Assembly (NCBI GenBank): GCA_963707835.1
Contig: CAVPRI010000002.1
Span: 868,001 to 932,000 of the forward strand
Length of the DNA: 64,000 nucleotides
Source: Bog-473 sp963707835
GTDB lineage: Bacteria; Actinomycetota; Acidimicrobiia; Acidimicrobiales; RAAP-2
Direction: 5' to 3'
Position numbers and translations under genes: made by a program. Within the stretch, counting starts at the first letter, position 1. Each line of letters begins with the position of its first letter. This document shows, piece by piece, positions 1-10,205 of the stretch. Below the pieces are notes generated by a model. It was not told the DNA's origin and did not search any database. It worked only from the letters and a program-made list of their open reading frames with translations.

Positions 1-867
1 CGCGCAGCGGCGCCACACCCGCGCCCAGCTTGCCGTTGGACCCCGGGCAGTGGGCCACGGCCACGTCGTGGGCGGCCAACAGCTCGAGGTCGGCCTCGTC
101 GAGCCACACGGCGTGCGCGGCCAGGACCCTCCCGTCGAGCGCGCCGACCGAGGCCAGGAGGGCCGGGGCGCTCATGCCGTGGCGGCCGCGGACCACCTCG
201 CACTCGGCCTCGGTCTCGGCCAGGTGGATCTGGTAGCAGCGCGCCGCGGCGCTGGGCCTCGGCGGCGATGGCGCCGAGGCCCTCGGGCGGGACGGTGTAG
301 GCCGCGTGCGGGCCGAATCCCACCTCCACCCGGGAGCCGGCGCGGGCGCGGCGTCGAACAGCGCGCACGTCTCGGCCAGCAGGTGCTCCCAGCTCTTGCC
401 CGGCCCCGAACCGGGGACCTCGAAGATCCCGGGCGTGTACACCGCCCGGATCCCCGCTTCCTCGAGCGCCTGGAGGACCGGCGCCGGGTGCCGGTACTGC
501 TCGCAGGTGGTGGTGACGCCGTTGCCCAACAGCTCGGCCGCACCGAGCACCATGCCCCAGTAGACGTCCTCGTCGGTGAGTCGCGCCTCGCGGGCCACAC
601 CGACTCGTTCAACCAGCGGTCGAGCGGAAGCCCGTCGCCGGCGCTGCGGACCAGCGTCATGGGCGAATGGGCATGGCAGTTGACCAGGCCGGGCATCACG
701 ACCCCGCCCACGTGTCGGACCTCGGTGCCGGGCGCCGCGCCGAGCTCCTCGGGATCGCCCACCCAGGCCACCGCGCCGTCGTCACCGATCTCGACCGCGC
801 CCGGCACGAGCACGGTGTCGGCCGCGTCGACGGTGAACACGGCGTCGGCCACCAGCCGAAGGGTCAC
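1..867 (-). CDS. Amidohydrolase, MtaD/SAH-deaminase type (partial, frameshifted)
   Basis: C-terminally truncated by the window edge. The GTG start at 867 opens a beta-sandwich N-terminus followed by the metal-binding HxH motif (VNCHAHSP). The chain continues in other frames with YWGMVLGAAELL, VEVGFGPHAAYT, QIHLAETEAE and LAAHAVWLDEADLELL, the usual order in the 5-methylthioadenosine/S-adenosylhomocysteine deaminase and chlorohydrolase branch of the amidohydrolase superfamily (family knowledge). Reading frame changes near 590, 345 and 240, each explicable by one lost or gained base. One gene with sequencing indels is more likely than a true pseudogene. The substrate cannot be told; purine or pyrimidine salvage would fit the PNP gene nearby. 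Confidence 0.8.
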
Positions 868-897
868 GGTCGTCGCGTGAAGCGGGTCACCCGTTGC

Positions 898-1617
898 TCA
901 CCGGGGGTTCACGGGGCCGACGAACAGCCGGCCGCACAGGTCGCTCGGCACCCGGACCGCGCCCGAGCCGTCCTCGACCGTCACCTCGACGTTGCCCTGC
1001 GCATCGCGACGACTGACCCGGCCCACCGCACCGGGGATGAAGCCGCTCTCGTCGAGCATGGCCAACGAGTTGAGATGCATCTCGACCTCCTCGCTGACGC
1101 GGACCAAGCGCACCCGCTCGCCCTCGGGGACCTCGGCCAGCGGCCGGCTCACCACGACCGGCGGCCGCGTGTGCGAGCCCGGGATGGGGTTGCCATGGGG
1201 GCAGGTGGCCGGGTCGCCCAGCAGCTCGACCAGGCGCGCCTCGACGTCGTCGGAGATCACGTGCTCCCAGCGCCCCGCCTCGCGGTGCACCTTGTGCCAC
1301 TCAAGACCGATCACGTCGACCAGGAGCCGCTCGGCCAGCCGGTGCTTGCGCACCACCCGCTCGGCCAGGGCCCGCCCGCTGTCGGTCAGGGTGAGCCGGC
1401 GTCCCGTGCGGGTGACGTAGCCCTCCTCCACCAGACGCTCGAGCATCTCGGAGACCGAGGGGGCGGAGCGTCCCAGCCGCTCGGCGATGCGGGCCTGGAT
1501 CACCGCCACCCCCTCCTCGTCGAGGGCGAGGATGGTCTCGAGGTACTCCTCGACCGGCGGGTGGTACTCCTGGGGTTGCCGGCCGCCGCGCTCAGGCATG
1601 CCGGGAACGCTCGTCAT
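898..1617 (-). CDS. DtxR/MntR-family metal-dependent transcriptional regulator
   Basis: 239 aa from ATG 1617; a longer in-frame start at 1716 would overlap the divergent PNP gene and is disfavoured. The N-terminal winged helix (VEEYLETILALDEEGVAVIQ) is followed by the dimerisation and metal-binding domain (KHRLAERLL, VHREAGRWEHVISDDVE, GNPIPGS) and a C-terminal SH3-like FeoA domain ending at VGPVNPR. By family alignment from memory, the ligands equivalent to DtxR H79, E83, H98, E105 and H106 are kept. The position of Met10 is Glu and that of Cys102 is Gly, so the ancillary site differs from both DtxR and MntR. It probably represses iron or manganese uptake genes; the target is unknown. Confidence 0.88.
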   Translation of the reverse strand: MTSVPGMPERGGRQPQEYHPPVEEYLETILALDEEGVAVIQARIAERLGRSAPSVSEMLERLVEEGYVTRTGRRLTLTDSGRALAERVVRKHRLAERLLVDVIGLEWHKVHREAGRWEHVISDDVEARLVELLGDPATCPHGNPIPGSHTRPPVVVSRPLAEVPEGERVRLVRVSEEVEMHLNSLAMLDESGFIPGAVGRVSRRDAQGNVEVTVEDGSGAVRVPSDLCGRLFVGPVNPR

Positions 1618-1688
1618 GGGTCGGCGCCAGTGGCATCGGGGCAATGGTAGGCGCCGCACCGCCGGTGGCCGCCCTACGCTCGAGCGCC

Positions 1689-2498
1689 ATGGACGACGCG
1701 ACCGACCGGGCGGCACACAGCGCCCGTGAGCTGGCGCGCCGTACCGGCATCGACCACCACGAGGTCGTGGTGATCCTCGGCAGCGGGCTCACGGAGGCGG
1801 CCGAGATCCTGGCCGGCGGCGCCCATCCGCTGGCGCTCGACACGCTCCCGTTCTTCCCCTCGTACGGCGCCGGCGGGCACCGGCCCCAGGCCTGGTCCAC
1901 GCTCGTCGATGCCCACCGGGTCCTGGTGCTGGGCGGACGCTGCCATCTCTACGAAGGCCACGCGCCGGCCGAGGTGGTGCACCCTCTGCGCATGGCGCTG
2001 GCCGCCGGATGCACCACGGCCGTGCTCACCGCCGCGGTCGGCGCCATCCGCCCCGACCTGGTGGCCGGCTCGCTCATGGTCGTCGAGGACCACCTCAACC
2101 TGACCGGCCGCAGCCCGCTGACGGGACCGGGCCACGTCGACATGACGGGGACCTACTCGGAGCGGCTCGCCCGCCTGGCCATGGGCACCCCGGCTCCGGC
2201 CGGCCACGCCGTCTCGGCCCGACCCGGCGTCTACGCCCAGCTGCCGGGTCCCCAGTTCGAGACCCCGGCCGAGATCCGCATGCTGGGGGCGCTCGGTGCC
2301 GACGTGGTGGGCATGTCCATGGCACTCGAGGCGATCGCCGCCCGGGAGTCGGGGGCCGAGGTGCTGGGCCTGGCCCTGGTCACCAACCCGGCGGCGTCGA
2401 CCACCACGACCATCGACCTCGCCGAGGTCCACCAGGTGGGCGCCCGGGCCGCACCCACCGTGGCCGCCACGGTGCGCCACGTCGTAGGCTCGCTGTGA
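1689..2498 (+). CDS. Purine nucleoside phosphorylase, trimeric (PNP) type
   Basis: 269 aa. Cleaves purine ribonucleosides with phosphate to base plus ribose-1-phosphate in cytosolic purine salvage. Family hallmarks are the phosphate loop VVILGSGLTEA, the GRCHLYEGH motif, the substrate segment GVYAQLPGPQFETPAEIRML followed by GADVVGMSM, and TNPAAS near the C-terminus. ATG 1689 was chosen over the upstream in-frame ATG 1644 because the protein then begins near the family start and does not overlap the divergent regulator (start 1617). The stop overlaps the next start in a TGATG arrangement, implying translational coupling with the VOC gene. Confidence 0.92.
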   Translation: MDDATDRAAHSARELARRTGIDHHEVVVILGSGLTEAAEILAGGAHPLALDTLPFFPSYGAGGHRPQAWSTLVDAHRVLVLGGRCHLYEGHAPAEVVHPLRMALAAGCTTAVLTAAVGAIRPDLVAGSLMVVEDHLNLTGRSPLTGPGHVDMTGTYSERLARLAMGTPAPAGHAVSARPGVYAQLPGPQFETPAEIRMLGALGADVVGMSMALEAIAARESGAEVLGLALVTNPAASTTTTIDLAEVHQVGARAAPTVAATVRHVVGSL

Positions 2499-2869
2499 TG
2501 GGCTCCCCGGTGGCACCGACCGGACTCGACCACGTGACCGTGCACGTCCCCGACGCCGTGGCCGCCCTCGCCTTCTACACCGAGAAGCTCGGCCTGCGCG
2601 AGGACCTGGGACGGCCCGACTTCGGCGTCGCCGGGTCCTGGCTCAGCACAGCCGGCGGGCCGCAGGTGCACCTGATCGAGGGCGCCGTGCCCGAGAACGT
2701 CGGGCAGCACTTCGCCCTGTCCTACGACGACCTGGCGGTGGCGGTGGCCGCGCTGCGCGATCAGGGCCTCGAGGTGACCGAGCCCCGGGAGGTGGCCTCG
2801 ACGGGGCGCCGGCAGGCGTTCACGGCCGACCCGTGGGGCAACCGCATCGAACTGCACCAGCGAGCCTGA
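2498..2869 (+). CDS. VOC (glyoxalase/bleomycin-resistance) family protein
   Basis: 123 aa, the size of a single two-module vicinal-oxygen-chelate protein. Starts DHVTVHVPDAVAALAFYTEKLG, a typical first beta-alpha-beta module, and ends with TADPWGNRIELHQ, containing the metal-ligand Glu of the second module. His in DHVTVHV and in QVHLIEG could be the other ligands. The start overlaps the stop of the PNP gene, so the two are an operon. Families with this fold include glyoxalase I, dioxygenases and antibiotic-binding proteins; nothing visible selects one. Confidence 0.85.
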   Translation: MGSPVAPTGLDHVTVHVPDAVAALAFYTEKLGLREDLGRPDFGVAGSWLSTAGGPQVHLIEGAVPENVGQHFALSYDDLAVAVAALRDQGLEVTEPREVASTGRRQAFTADPWGNRIELHQRA

Positions 2870-2903
2870 GCTTTCGCACCCCGGGGACACGCGGTCCCGG
2901 TGG

Positions 2904-2922
2904 CCGCCGGCCGGGCCGGCGG
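2904..2922. terminator. GC-rich hairpin between convergent VOC and rpmA genes
   Basis: Nine-base arms ccgccggcc / ggccggcgg separated by one base lie in the 56-bp gap between the stop of the VOC gene (2869) and that of rpmA (2926). The tract aaatta follows on the plus strand. Position between convergent stops suggests a bidirectional terminator; there is no U-run, so intrinsic termination is only plausible. Confidence 0.4.
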
Positions 2923-2925
2923 AAA

Positions 2926-3180
2926 TTACGACCCGGCGATGATCGAGACGTGCTTGCGGCCGCGCCGCTCGCCGAACTTCACGACCCCGTCCGCCGTGGC
3001 GAACAGGGTGTCGTCACCGCCGCGCCCGACGTTGTCGCCGGGGTGGAACTTGGTGCCCCGCTGGCGGACCATGATGGAGCCGGCGGTCACCGCGGTGCCG
3101 TCGAAGGTCTTGACGCCCAGCCGCTGCGCCGCCGAATCGCGGCCGTTGCGGGTGGACCCGCCGCCCTTGGTCTTGGACAT
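2926..3180 (-). CDS. rpmA: 50S ribosomal protein L27
   Basis: 84 aa, the full family length. Begins MSKTKGGGSTRNGRDSAAQRLGVK, the L27 N-terminal tail that reaches the peptidyl-transferase centre, and carries the conserved RQRGTKFHPGDNVGRGGDDTLFA core. No N-terminal cleavage extension of the Firmicutes kind is seen. It lies 15 bp after rplU in the usual rplU-rpmA operon. The commonly following obgE is absent: the next gene is convergent. Confidence 0.97.
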   Translation of the reverse strand: MSKTKGGGSTRNGRDSAAQRLGVKTFDGTAVTAGSIMVRQRGTKFHPGDNVGRGGDDTLFATADGVVKFGERRGRKHVSIIAGS

Positions 3181-3195
3181 GAGGGATTCCTCCGG

Positions 3196-3511
3196 TCAGC
3201 CGGCCGCCGTGATGGCGGTGATCTCCAGCGTGGCGTAGTGCTGGCGGTGGCCCCACCGGCGGCGCTGGTTGGTCTTGGACTTGTACGTCATGGCGTTGAT
3301 CTTCGGACCGTCCTCGGAGCCCACGACCTTGGCCGTGACGGTGGCGCCGGCCAGCTGCGCCGGGGTGGCCAGGACCCTGGCACCGTCCACGACCAGGACC
3401 GGCTCGAGCGTCACCTCGGCCCCCACGGGCTCGCCGAGCAGCTCGACGCGGACAGCGCTGGCCCTCGGCCACGCGCTCCTGCTTCCCTCCGGACCTGATC
3501 ACGGCGTACAT
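3196..3511 (-). CDS. rplU: 50S ribosomal protein L21 (one frameshift)
   Basis: ATG 3511 gives MYAVIRSGGKQERVAEGQ, then one extra base near 3460 moves the rest into another frame: VRVELLGEPVGAEVTLEPVL through the L21 signature KINAMTYKSKTNQRRRWGHR and YATLEITAI, ending at 3196. Corrected length is about 104 aa, the normal L21 size. L21 binds 23S rRNA and the gene is single-copy in nearly all bacteria, so the break is best explained as a sequencing indel. Precedes rpmA by 15 bp; follows RNase E/G. Confidence 0.93.
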
Positions 3512-3545
3512 GAGGCGCAGATGTTAGCGCACCGGGACGGGGGGC

Positions 3546-5229
3546 CTAGTGCAGGACCGAGTCGTCGAGGGTCACGCCCCGGCCGCCGCACACCGTGCAC
3601 TCCGTCGAGAGCGACTCGAGGAGCCCCTCGGAGATCCGCTTGCGGGTCATCTCGACCAGGCCCAGCTCGGAGATGTCGAAGACCTGGGTACGGGTCTTGT
3701 CCCGGGCCAGGGCGTTGCGGAGGGCCGACGCCACCTTGTCCCGGTTCTCTCGGATCTCCATGTCGATGAAGTCGATGACGATGATCCCGCCGATGTCACG
3801 CAGGCGCAGCTGACGGGCGACCTCCTCGGCCGCCTCGAGGTTGTTGCGGAAGACCGTCTCCTCGAGGTTGGTCTTCCCGACGTTCTTGCCCGGTGTTGAC
3901 GTCGATGACGGTGAGCGCCTCGGTCCGCTCGATGATCAGCGAGCCGCCCGAGGGCAGCCACACCTTGCGGTCGAGCGCCTTGTGGAGCTGCTCGTGGACG
4001 TGGTAGCGCTCGAAGATCGGGAGCCCCTCGGCCTCGGTGTCGTAGTACTCGACCCGTTCGGCCAGCTCGGGGCTGACCGCCTGCACGTAGGCGCGGACCT
4101 GCTCGAACAGCGCCAGGTCGTCGATGATCACGCCCCGGTACTCGGCGTTGAGCTCCTCGCGCAGGATCCGCACGGCCAGATCGGGCTCCCGGTAGAGGAG
4201 GCCCGGGGCTGGTCGGAGCGGGTGGCCTGCGGCCTCGATGCGCATTCCACTGCTCGAGCAAGGCACGTGACGTCGCGGCCAGCTCGTCGGCCGACGCGCC
4301 CTCGGCGGCCGTGCGCACGATCAGCCCGTGGCCCGTCGGGCTTGACGTCGTCGATGATGCGGCGCAGCCGCCGCCGCTCGTTGTCGCCCAGGCGCTTGGA
4401 GATGCCGAAGGCGAGCTGTTGGGCACCAGCACGGCGAAGCGGCCCGGCAGCGAGACCTCCTGGGTCAGGCGGGCGCCCTTGGCCCCGATCGGGTTCTTGG
4501 TGACCTGGCAGAGGATCGTCTGGCCCGCTCGCAGCACGTCTTCGATCCGGGGCTGCTGGGCGGCCCCGCCCTCGATGTCGTCGCGGTCGTAGCGGACGTC
4601 GCCCCGGTACAGCACGGCGTTCTTCGGGATCCCGATGTCGATGAACGCGGCCTCCATGCCCGGGCAGGACGTTCTGCACCCGGCCCCGGTAGATGTTGCC
4701 GTCGATCTGGGTGGTCTCGTCGGCGCCCCGGGCGACGTAGTGCTCGACCAGCGAGCGGCCCTCGAGCATGGCGATCTGGGTCACCTCGGGCTGGACGTGC
4801 ACGCACACCAGGTACCGGCCGACCTGCTTGGCGCGGCGGTCCCGGCCGCGACGGCGGCGGCTGCGCGACCGCTTCGACGCCGTGGTGCCGGGCGAGCCCT
4901 CCTCGGTGGGGTCGACTCGGTCGCCGCTCGTCGCCGCTCCCGCTTCCGTGGTGCCCTCGTCCGAGCCGTGGGGTGCCGGCGCCGGCCGGTCGGTGCGTGC
5001 GGGCCGCGACGGGCGCGCGCTCGGGCGCCGGACGCCCGGGCCGGGGCGCCGGTGTCGCCGACGGGGCCGGCGCTCGTGTCCTCCGATGTCCGGGGGCGTG
5101 GCGTGGTCTGCCGGCGGCCGCGCGGTGCGAGCGCGGGCTGCTTCCGGCGGGTCTGTGCCGCCGGGCGCCTCCGGGGGGCCCGTCCGTGGGGCGGCCCGGC
5201 TGGGCCTGGTTGATCTCCGTCTCGGACAT
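3546..5229 (-). CDS. Ribonuclease E/G family endoribonuclease (multiple frameshifts)
   Basis: About 560 aa when stitched from at least six frame changes (near 4810, 4660, 4415, 4265-4340, 4210, 3895). ATG 5229 (MSETEINQAQ) has GAGG upstream. Order of domains: a basic, Pro/Arg-rich low-complexity N-terminus; S1-like RNA-binding domain (GNIYRGRVQNVLPG then MEAAFIDIGIPKNAVLY); 5'-sensor and RNase H-like region (SKRLGDNERRRLRRIIDDV, REPDLAVRILREELNAEY, LPSGGSLIIERTEALTVIDV then NTG); DNase I-like part with Mg ligands; Zn-link motif CTVCGGRG at the end. Processes and degrades mRNA and rRNA precursors. The position upstream of rplU-rpmA is conserved in Actinobacteria. The number of shifts in an essential-type gene points to poor sequence here. 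Confidence 0.9.
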
Positions 5230-5301
5230 GAGGGAGATCCCTCCTCGCAAGTTCATGACGCACGCTCCATCGCGTGCGAGCGATGACGGCACGGAGCCCG
5301 C

Positions 5302-6035
5302 TCACCGCATGAGCGGCTCCCACCGGGCGCCGTCATGCTCGATCCACTGTTGCGTCCTGCAGGCTCGTCCGAGCACCAGATCGGCGCCGAGCGCCTCCAC
5401 CAGCTCCCGGGGCGGACACCCGCGGGCGGGTGGCCAATCGGCGAGCACCGCAGCCGGAGACCGGCCACTGGAGCGTCTGGTGACGGTCCAGATGCGAGCG
5501 ACCGCACCGGGGCGGAGGTCGTCGTCGAAGCTTGCGGCCCTTGCGCTCCCGGCGCACCGAAACGCTGGGGGCGTCGAGCAGGCTGCTCGACCCGCTCCAC
5601 CAGCTCCGATGCGGTCACGCCGAGCACCTCCAGCTCCCAGGAGCACGATGTTACTTCTTGCTGCAGCGAAGCCGGCACCGCCTCGCCACCAGGGCCGCCG
5701 CGGTGACCTCGATCCCCTCGGGCAGCAGCGGCGCTCGCCAAGAGATCCCCGGCAGCGTCTGCAACCGGGGTCTCGCCCAGGTCCCGCCGACCGCCCAGGC
5801 GCACGTCGAGGTACTCGGCCACGGACTCGCGCCCGTCGGCAGGGCCAGCCCGAAGCTGAGCAGCGGGCGCGGGACGAAGCCCTGGGAGCAGGCGACGGCG
5901 AGCCCGCTGCGCCGCAAGGCCCGCTCCCACATCCGGGCCACATCGCGGTGGCTGGTGAAGCGGATCTTGCCGAGCTTGGTGAAGCGGAGACGCAGCCGCC
6001 GTTGCGGCGTCCTCAGGAGGCCCGCCGCCGACCAT
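5302..6035 (-). CDS. DUF2344 / TIGR03936 radical-SAM-linked protein (frameshifted)
   Basis: About 240 aa pieced from several frames. The recognisable N-terminus RLRFTKLGKIRFTSHRDVARM followed by FERALRRSGL-like sequence, CSQGFVPRPLLSFGLALPTG, then SVAEYLDVRL, LLPEGIEVTAA and LEVLGVTASELVERVEQ match the family that is always found next to, or fused with, a TIGR03960 radical SAM protein (family knowledge). Ends with CRTQQWIEHDGARWEPLMR. The start is uncertain (ATG 6035 needs a shift; the RFTKLG frame has no nearby ATG), and a fusion with the upstream gene cannot be excluded. Molecular function is unknown; a role in RNA modification or ribosome maturation is only guessed from its neighbours. Confidence 0.75.
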
Positions 6036-6065
6036 GAAGCGGACCGGGACCCGGTGCCCGCCGAG

Positions 6066-7966
6066 CTAGGTCCTGACCGGTCCCCTGGCTTCCGCCCGCC
6101 GGGGGGACCGGGGAGGCCACCACGTGCTCGAGCGCGCCCCCGGTGCAGGCGCCGCAGTCGTAGCAGGGGGTCCAGCGGCAGTCCTCGACGCCCACCTGGG
6201 CCAGGGCGTCCTGCCAGTCCCCCCAGAGGAAGTCCCGGTGCAGACCGGCCGAGAGTGGTCCCACGGCAGGCGCCTCGTGCTCGGCCCGGTCGCGATGGCA
6301 CACCTCTCGAGCGACAGGCCCTCGGCCGCCAGGGCCTCCTCCCACAGGTCGAGATCGAAGCGCTCCGACCACTCCTGGAAGGTCCCGCCGGCCCGCCAGA
6401 CCCGCTCGATCACCGCGCCCATGCGGCGGTCGCCCCGGCTGGCCAGCCCCTCGACCACCGAGGCCTCGGGGTCGTGCCAGCGGATCGTCAGGCCCGCGGG
6501 CCGCGGCGCGCCTCCACGCAGCAGGTCGACCTTGCGTCGGAGCTCGGCCACGGTGTCCTGGCCGAACCACTGGAACGGCGTGTGGGGCTTGGGCACGAAG
6601 CCACCCACCGAGGCCACCACGGTCACCGACGGTTGTGTGGCGCCGGCCGATCTCGACGCAGCGCGGCCCAGTGCGGCGATCCCGAGCACGTCCTCGTCAC
6701 GCTCGGTCGGCAGGCCGATGAGGAAGTACAGCTTGACCCGCCGCCATCCCTGGCAGAACGCCGCGTCGACGGCGCCGTAGAGGTCCTCCTCGGTGATGAG
6801 CTTGTTGATCACCGGCGCATCCGCCAGGTGCCGCCCTCGGGCGCGAAGGTCAGCCCGGTGCGGCGGACCCGCTGGATCTGGGCCGCCGTGGCCACGGTGA
6901 AGGCGTCGACCCGTAGGCTGGGCAGGCTCACCGAGACCTGCCACGGTCGCCGGGGTCGCCGTCCACGATGGCGCGCACCGTGTCCTCGATCCCGGAGAAG
7001 TCGGCCGTCGACAGCGAGGTCAGCGCGACCTCGTCGTAGCCGGTCCGCTCGAGCCCGGCGCGGATCAGCTCGCGCGACCTGGCTCGGCCGGGCGCTCGCG
7101 TACCGGCCGGGTGATCATGCCGGCCTGGCAGAACCGGCATCCCCGGGTGCAGCCCCGGAACACCTCGACGTTCAGCCGGTCGTGGACCACCTCGGTCAGG
7201 GGCACCAGCTGGTGCGGCGGGTAGGGCCAGTCGGCCAGGTCAGCGACCGTGCGCTTGGTCGACCTCGGCCGGCACCCGCGGCGCGATCGGCACGGCTGGC
7301 CACCAGGCGCCGTCGCGTAGCGCGGCTCGTAGAGCGCCGGGACGTACACGCCCTCGACCGCGGCCAGAGCGCCGCGCAGCACCGTCCCGGCGCGTCCCGG
7401 TGCGGCGCGGCGGCCAGCCAGTCCCCCATCACCTCGTTGATCTCGCCCACCACCTCCTCGCCGTCGCCGAGCACGAACGCGTCCACGAAGTCGGCCAGCG
7501 GTTCGGGGTTGAAGGCGCAGTGCCCGCCGGCAAGACCAGCGGGTCGGCAGCGCCGCGGTCGGCCGACGGACAGCGGGACGCCGGCCAGGTCGATCAGGTT
7601 GAGCACGTTGGTGTAGACGAGCTCGGCCGAGAGGTTGAAGGCGAGCACGTCGAAGGCGGCGGCCGGCAGGTGGTTCTCGACGAGAAGAGCGGGCACGCCG
7701 GCCTCCCGCATGGCCGCCTCCATGTCGATCCACGGCGCGTAGGACCGCTCGGCGACGGCGTCAGGGCGCTCGTTCAGGATCTCGTAGAGGATCTGCAGGC
7801 CCTGGTTGGGCAGGCCGATCTCGTAGGTGTCGGGGTAGACGAGCAGCCAGGCCACCTTGCCTTGGCCGTGCACGGGGTGACGTGCACCCTGCTCACCACC
7901 GATGTAGCGGGCCGGCTTGGACACCTGCGCCAGCAGCTGCTCGATGCGGGGCCACAAGTTCTCCAT
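6066..7966 (-). CDS. TIGR03960-type B12-binding/radical SAM protein (frameshifted)
   Basis: About 630 aa over several frames, starting at ATG 7966 (MENLWPRIEQLLAQVSKPAR). N-terminal B12-binding-like half: VAWLLVYPDTYEIGLPNQG, AFDVLAFNLSAELVYTNVLN, DAFVLGDGEEVVGEINEV. The radical SAM cluster motif follows: FRGCTRGCRFCQAGMITRPV, whose CxxxCxxC would bind the 4Fe-4S cluster that cleaves S-adenosylmethionine. C-terminal marks are VGGFVPKPHTPFQWFGQDT and TPCYDCGACTGGALEHVV. Lies between mrdA and the DUF2344 gene, its usual partner. The exact stop is uncertain because the last frame may run to 6013. Reaction unknown. Confidence 0.83.
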
Positions 7967-7998
7967 CGCCCCAACCCTACGGGACGCCCCGGGAAGGC

Positions 7999-10201
7999 TC
8001 AGCCCGACGCCGGCGTGGTGGCGCCCCCGGAGGGCGCCGTGGTGGTGGTTGTGGTGGGTGTGCCGAGCGGCGGGTTGGCCGCCGGGGCGGTCTGGCTGGC
8101 CGGATCGGCGGGCGTGGGCGTCTTGACGGTGGCGCCGATCGGGTTGGCGGCGAGGTAGTCGAAGATGCTCCGCACCAGCGGTGCCGCTGCCGAGGCGCCG
8201 TAGCCACCCTGGTCGATCACCGCGAGCACCAGGTACTGCGGGTTGGGGTTGGGACCGAAGGCCACGAACCAGCTGTTGGGGACCTGGCCGGCCTGGTTGG
8301 AGGCGGTGCCGGTCTTGCCGGCCAGGTGCCACGAGGAGGGGAAGCCCTGGAAGACCCCGTTGGCCGTGCCGTTCTGGTTGGAGATGACCCCCTCGAAGCC
8401 CTGGAGCAGGGCGTTGTAGTTGGTCGGGGAGATGGCCACGTGGCCCGTCACCTGCGGGGCGATCCTCTTGGCCACCTTGCCGGTGGTGGGGTCGACGATC
8501 TCGGCGGCCACCTGGGGCTGGTAGCGCGTCCCGCCGTTGGCGAAGGTGGCGTAGGCCACGGCCTGCTCGATCGGGGTCAGCACCGTCTCGCCCTGGCCGA
8601 AAGCCATCTCCACGTTGTCACCGGTGAACCACGAGGAGTAGGGGAACGCCTTGGGCGCTTCCGCGTGGAGCTTGGCCCGCAGCTGCCTGGCTGTCGACCC
8701 GGCCGAGTGCCTCACCCGGCAGGTCGATGCCGGTGATGGTGCCCTCGCCGTATGCGGTGGCCTCGTTCTGGATCGGCGTCTCGCCGTACTGCGCCTGGTT
8801 CTGGGAGAACATGTCGCCCAGGTGGTAGAAGAACTCGTCGCTCGACACCGTGAGCGCACCCGAGATGTCGTACTCGCCGGGCGGGTCGCCGGGGTTGTCG
8901 TGCAGCGTGCAGCCGGTGTCGTTGTTGACCCCCGGCGCCGGACAGCCGGTGATCTTGTAGCTGCCGGTGTCGTTGTAGTACTGGCCGACCGGCCACAGGC
9001 CGTCCTGGAGCGCCGCGGTGGCCGTGACGAGTTTGAAGGTCGAGCCGGGAGTGTAGAGACCCTCGGTGGCGTAGTCGTTCTCCGCTCCCGTCTGCTGCAG
9101 CGCGGCGAAGTTGGCCGCCGAGATGCCCCCCACCCACTGGTTGAGGTCGTAGCTCGGGTACGAGGCCAGGGCCAGCACCTGACCGTTCTGGGGGTTGAGC
9201 ACCACCACGGCGCCGTCGGGGGCCGGCGGGGTCTTCTTGTCGATCACGTCGTAACTCTGGCGGTCGGCCAGGATCTGCGCGGCCAGGGCGTTCTGGACCT
9301 GCTGCTCGAGGCCGGTGTCGACGTTGGTGACGACGGTGTCGCCGATCTGCGGTGCGGTCGTGCTGAGCGTGCCCACCACGTCGCCTTGGACGTCGACCGA
9401 GAGGGCCTCCCGACCGGCCACGCCGCGCAGGTAGGGCTCGTACTGGGCCTCGATCCCCGACACGCCGACCTGGCTCGCCTGGGTGTACCCCTGGTTGGGG
9501 TGGGCGGCCAGGTAGGCCGCCGTGATGTCGCCCGTGTAGCCCAGGATGGGGGTGGCCGTGGTGCCGCCCTGGGGATAGGTGCGCTGGGCCACCGTCTGCA
9601 CGCTCACGCCGGGGTACTCGGACTGGTGGGTCTGGAAGTACTGCACCGTGTCCTCCGAGACAGGCACTGCCACGGGCACGGGCTCGTAGGGACCGATCTG
9701 GTTCGCCGCCTTGGCGATGGACGCCTCCACCTGGGCGGGTGTCTGGCCGACCAGCGCGGCCACCATGCCGACGACCTTGGGGTTCTGCTTGGCCTCGCTC
9801 TGCGACAGCAGGAGCTCCTGCTGGGGGAAGTTCGAGACGAGCACGGTCCCGTTGCGGTCGACGATCTCACCGCGGGGCGCGGCGACGCTCACCACGCGGA
9901 CCTGGTTGCGCGTCACCGCCGCCGCGTAGTTCTTCCCCTGCACGACCTGGAGCGTCCACAGGCGGAGCACGAGCACACCGAAGAGCAGCAGCACCACGGC
10001 CCCCACCACTCGGATGCGCAGGTTGGGACGGGACTCCTCCTCCTCGGGCGAGCCGACGATGGAGGCGACCTTGACGCCCTTGCGCGGCCGCATGCGGGGC
10101 TGGCGGGCATCGCTGCGCCACGACCCGCGCCGGGACGGGCGGGACGAGGGCTTGGGATGCAGCCGGTCTCCGCGGATCGGATGGCGGAAGGTCCGCTTCA
10201 T
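7999..10201 (-). CDS. mrdA: Penicillin-binding protein 2, elongasome transpeptidase (one frameshift)
   Basis: About 730 aa. A basic cytosolic N-terminus of roughly 60 residues precedes one membrane anchor (RVVGAVVLLLFGVLVLRLW), the PBP dimerisation region (APRGEIVDRNGTVLVSN) and the transpeptidase domain with the active serine in GSTFKLVTA, the SSDEFFYHLG motif and AGKTGTASN. The tail is Thr/Pro-rich. A single-base shift near 8690 separates DLPGEALGRV from LRAKLHAEAPKAF; since the enzyme makes lateral cell-wall cross-links and all motifs are kept, this looks like a sequencing error. Follows mreD by 4 bp. The usual rodA is not between this gene and the radical SAM gene. Confidence 0.93.
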
Positions 10202-10205
10202 CGGC

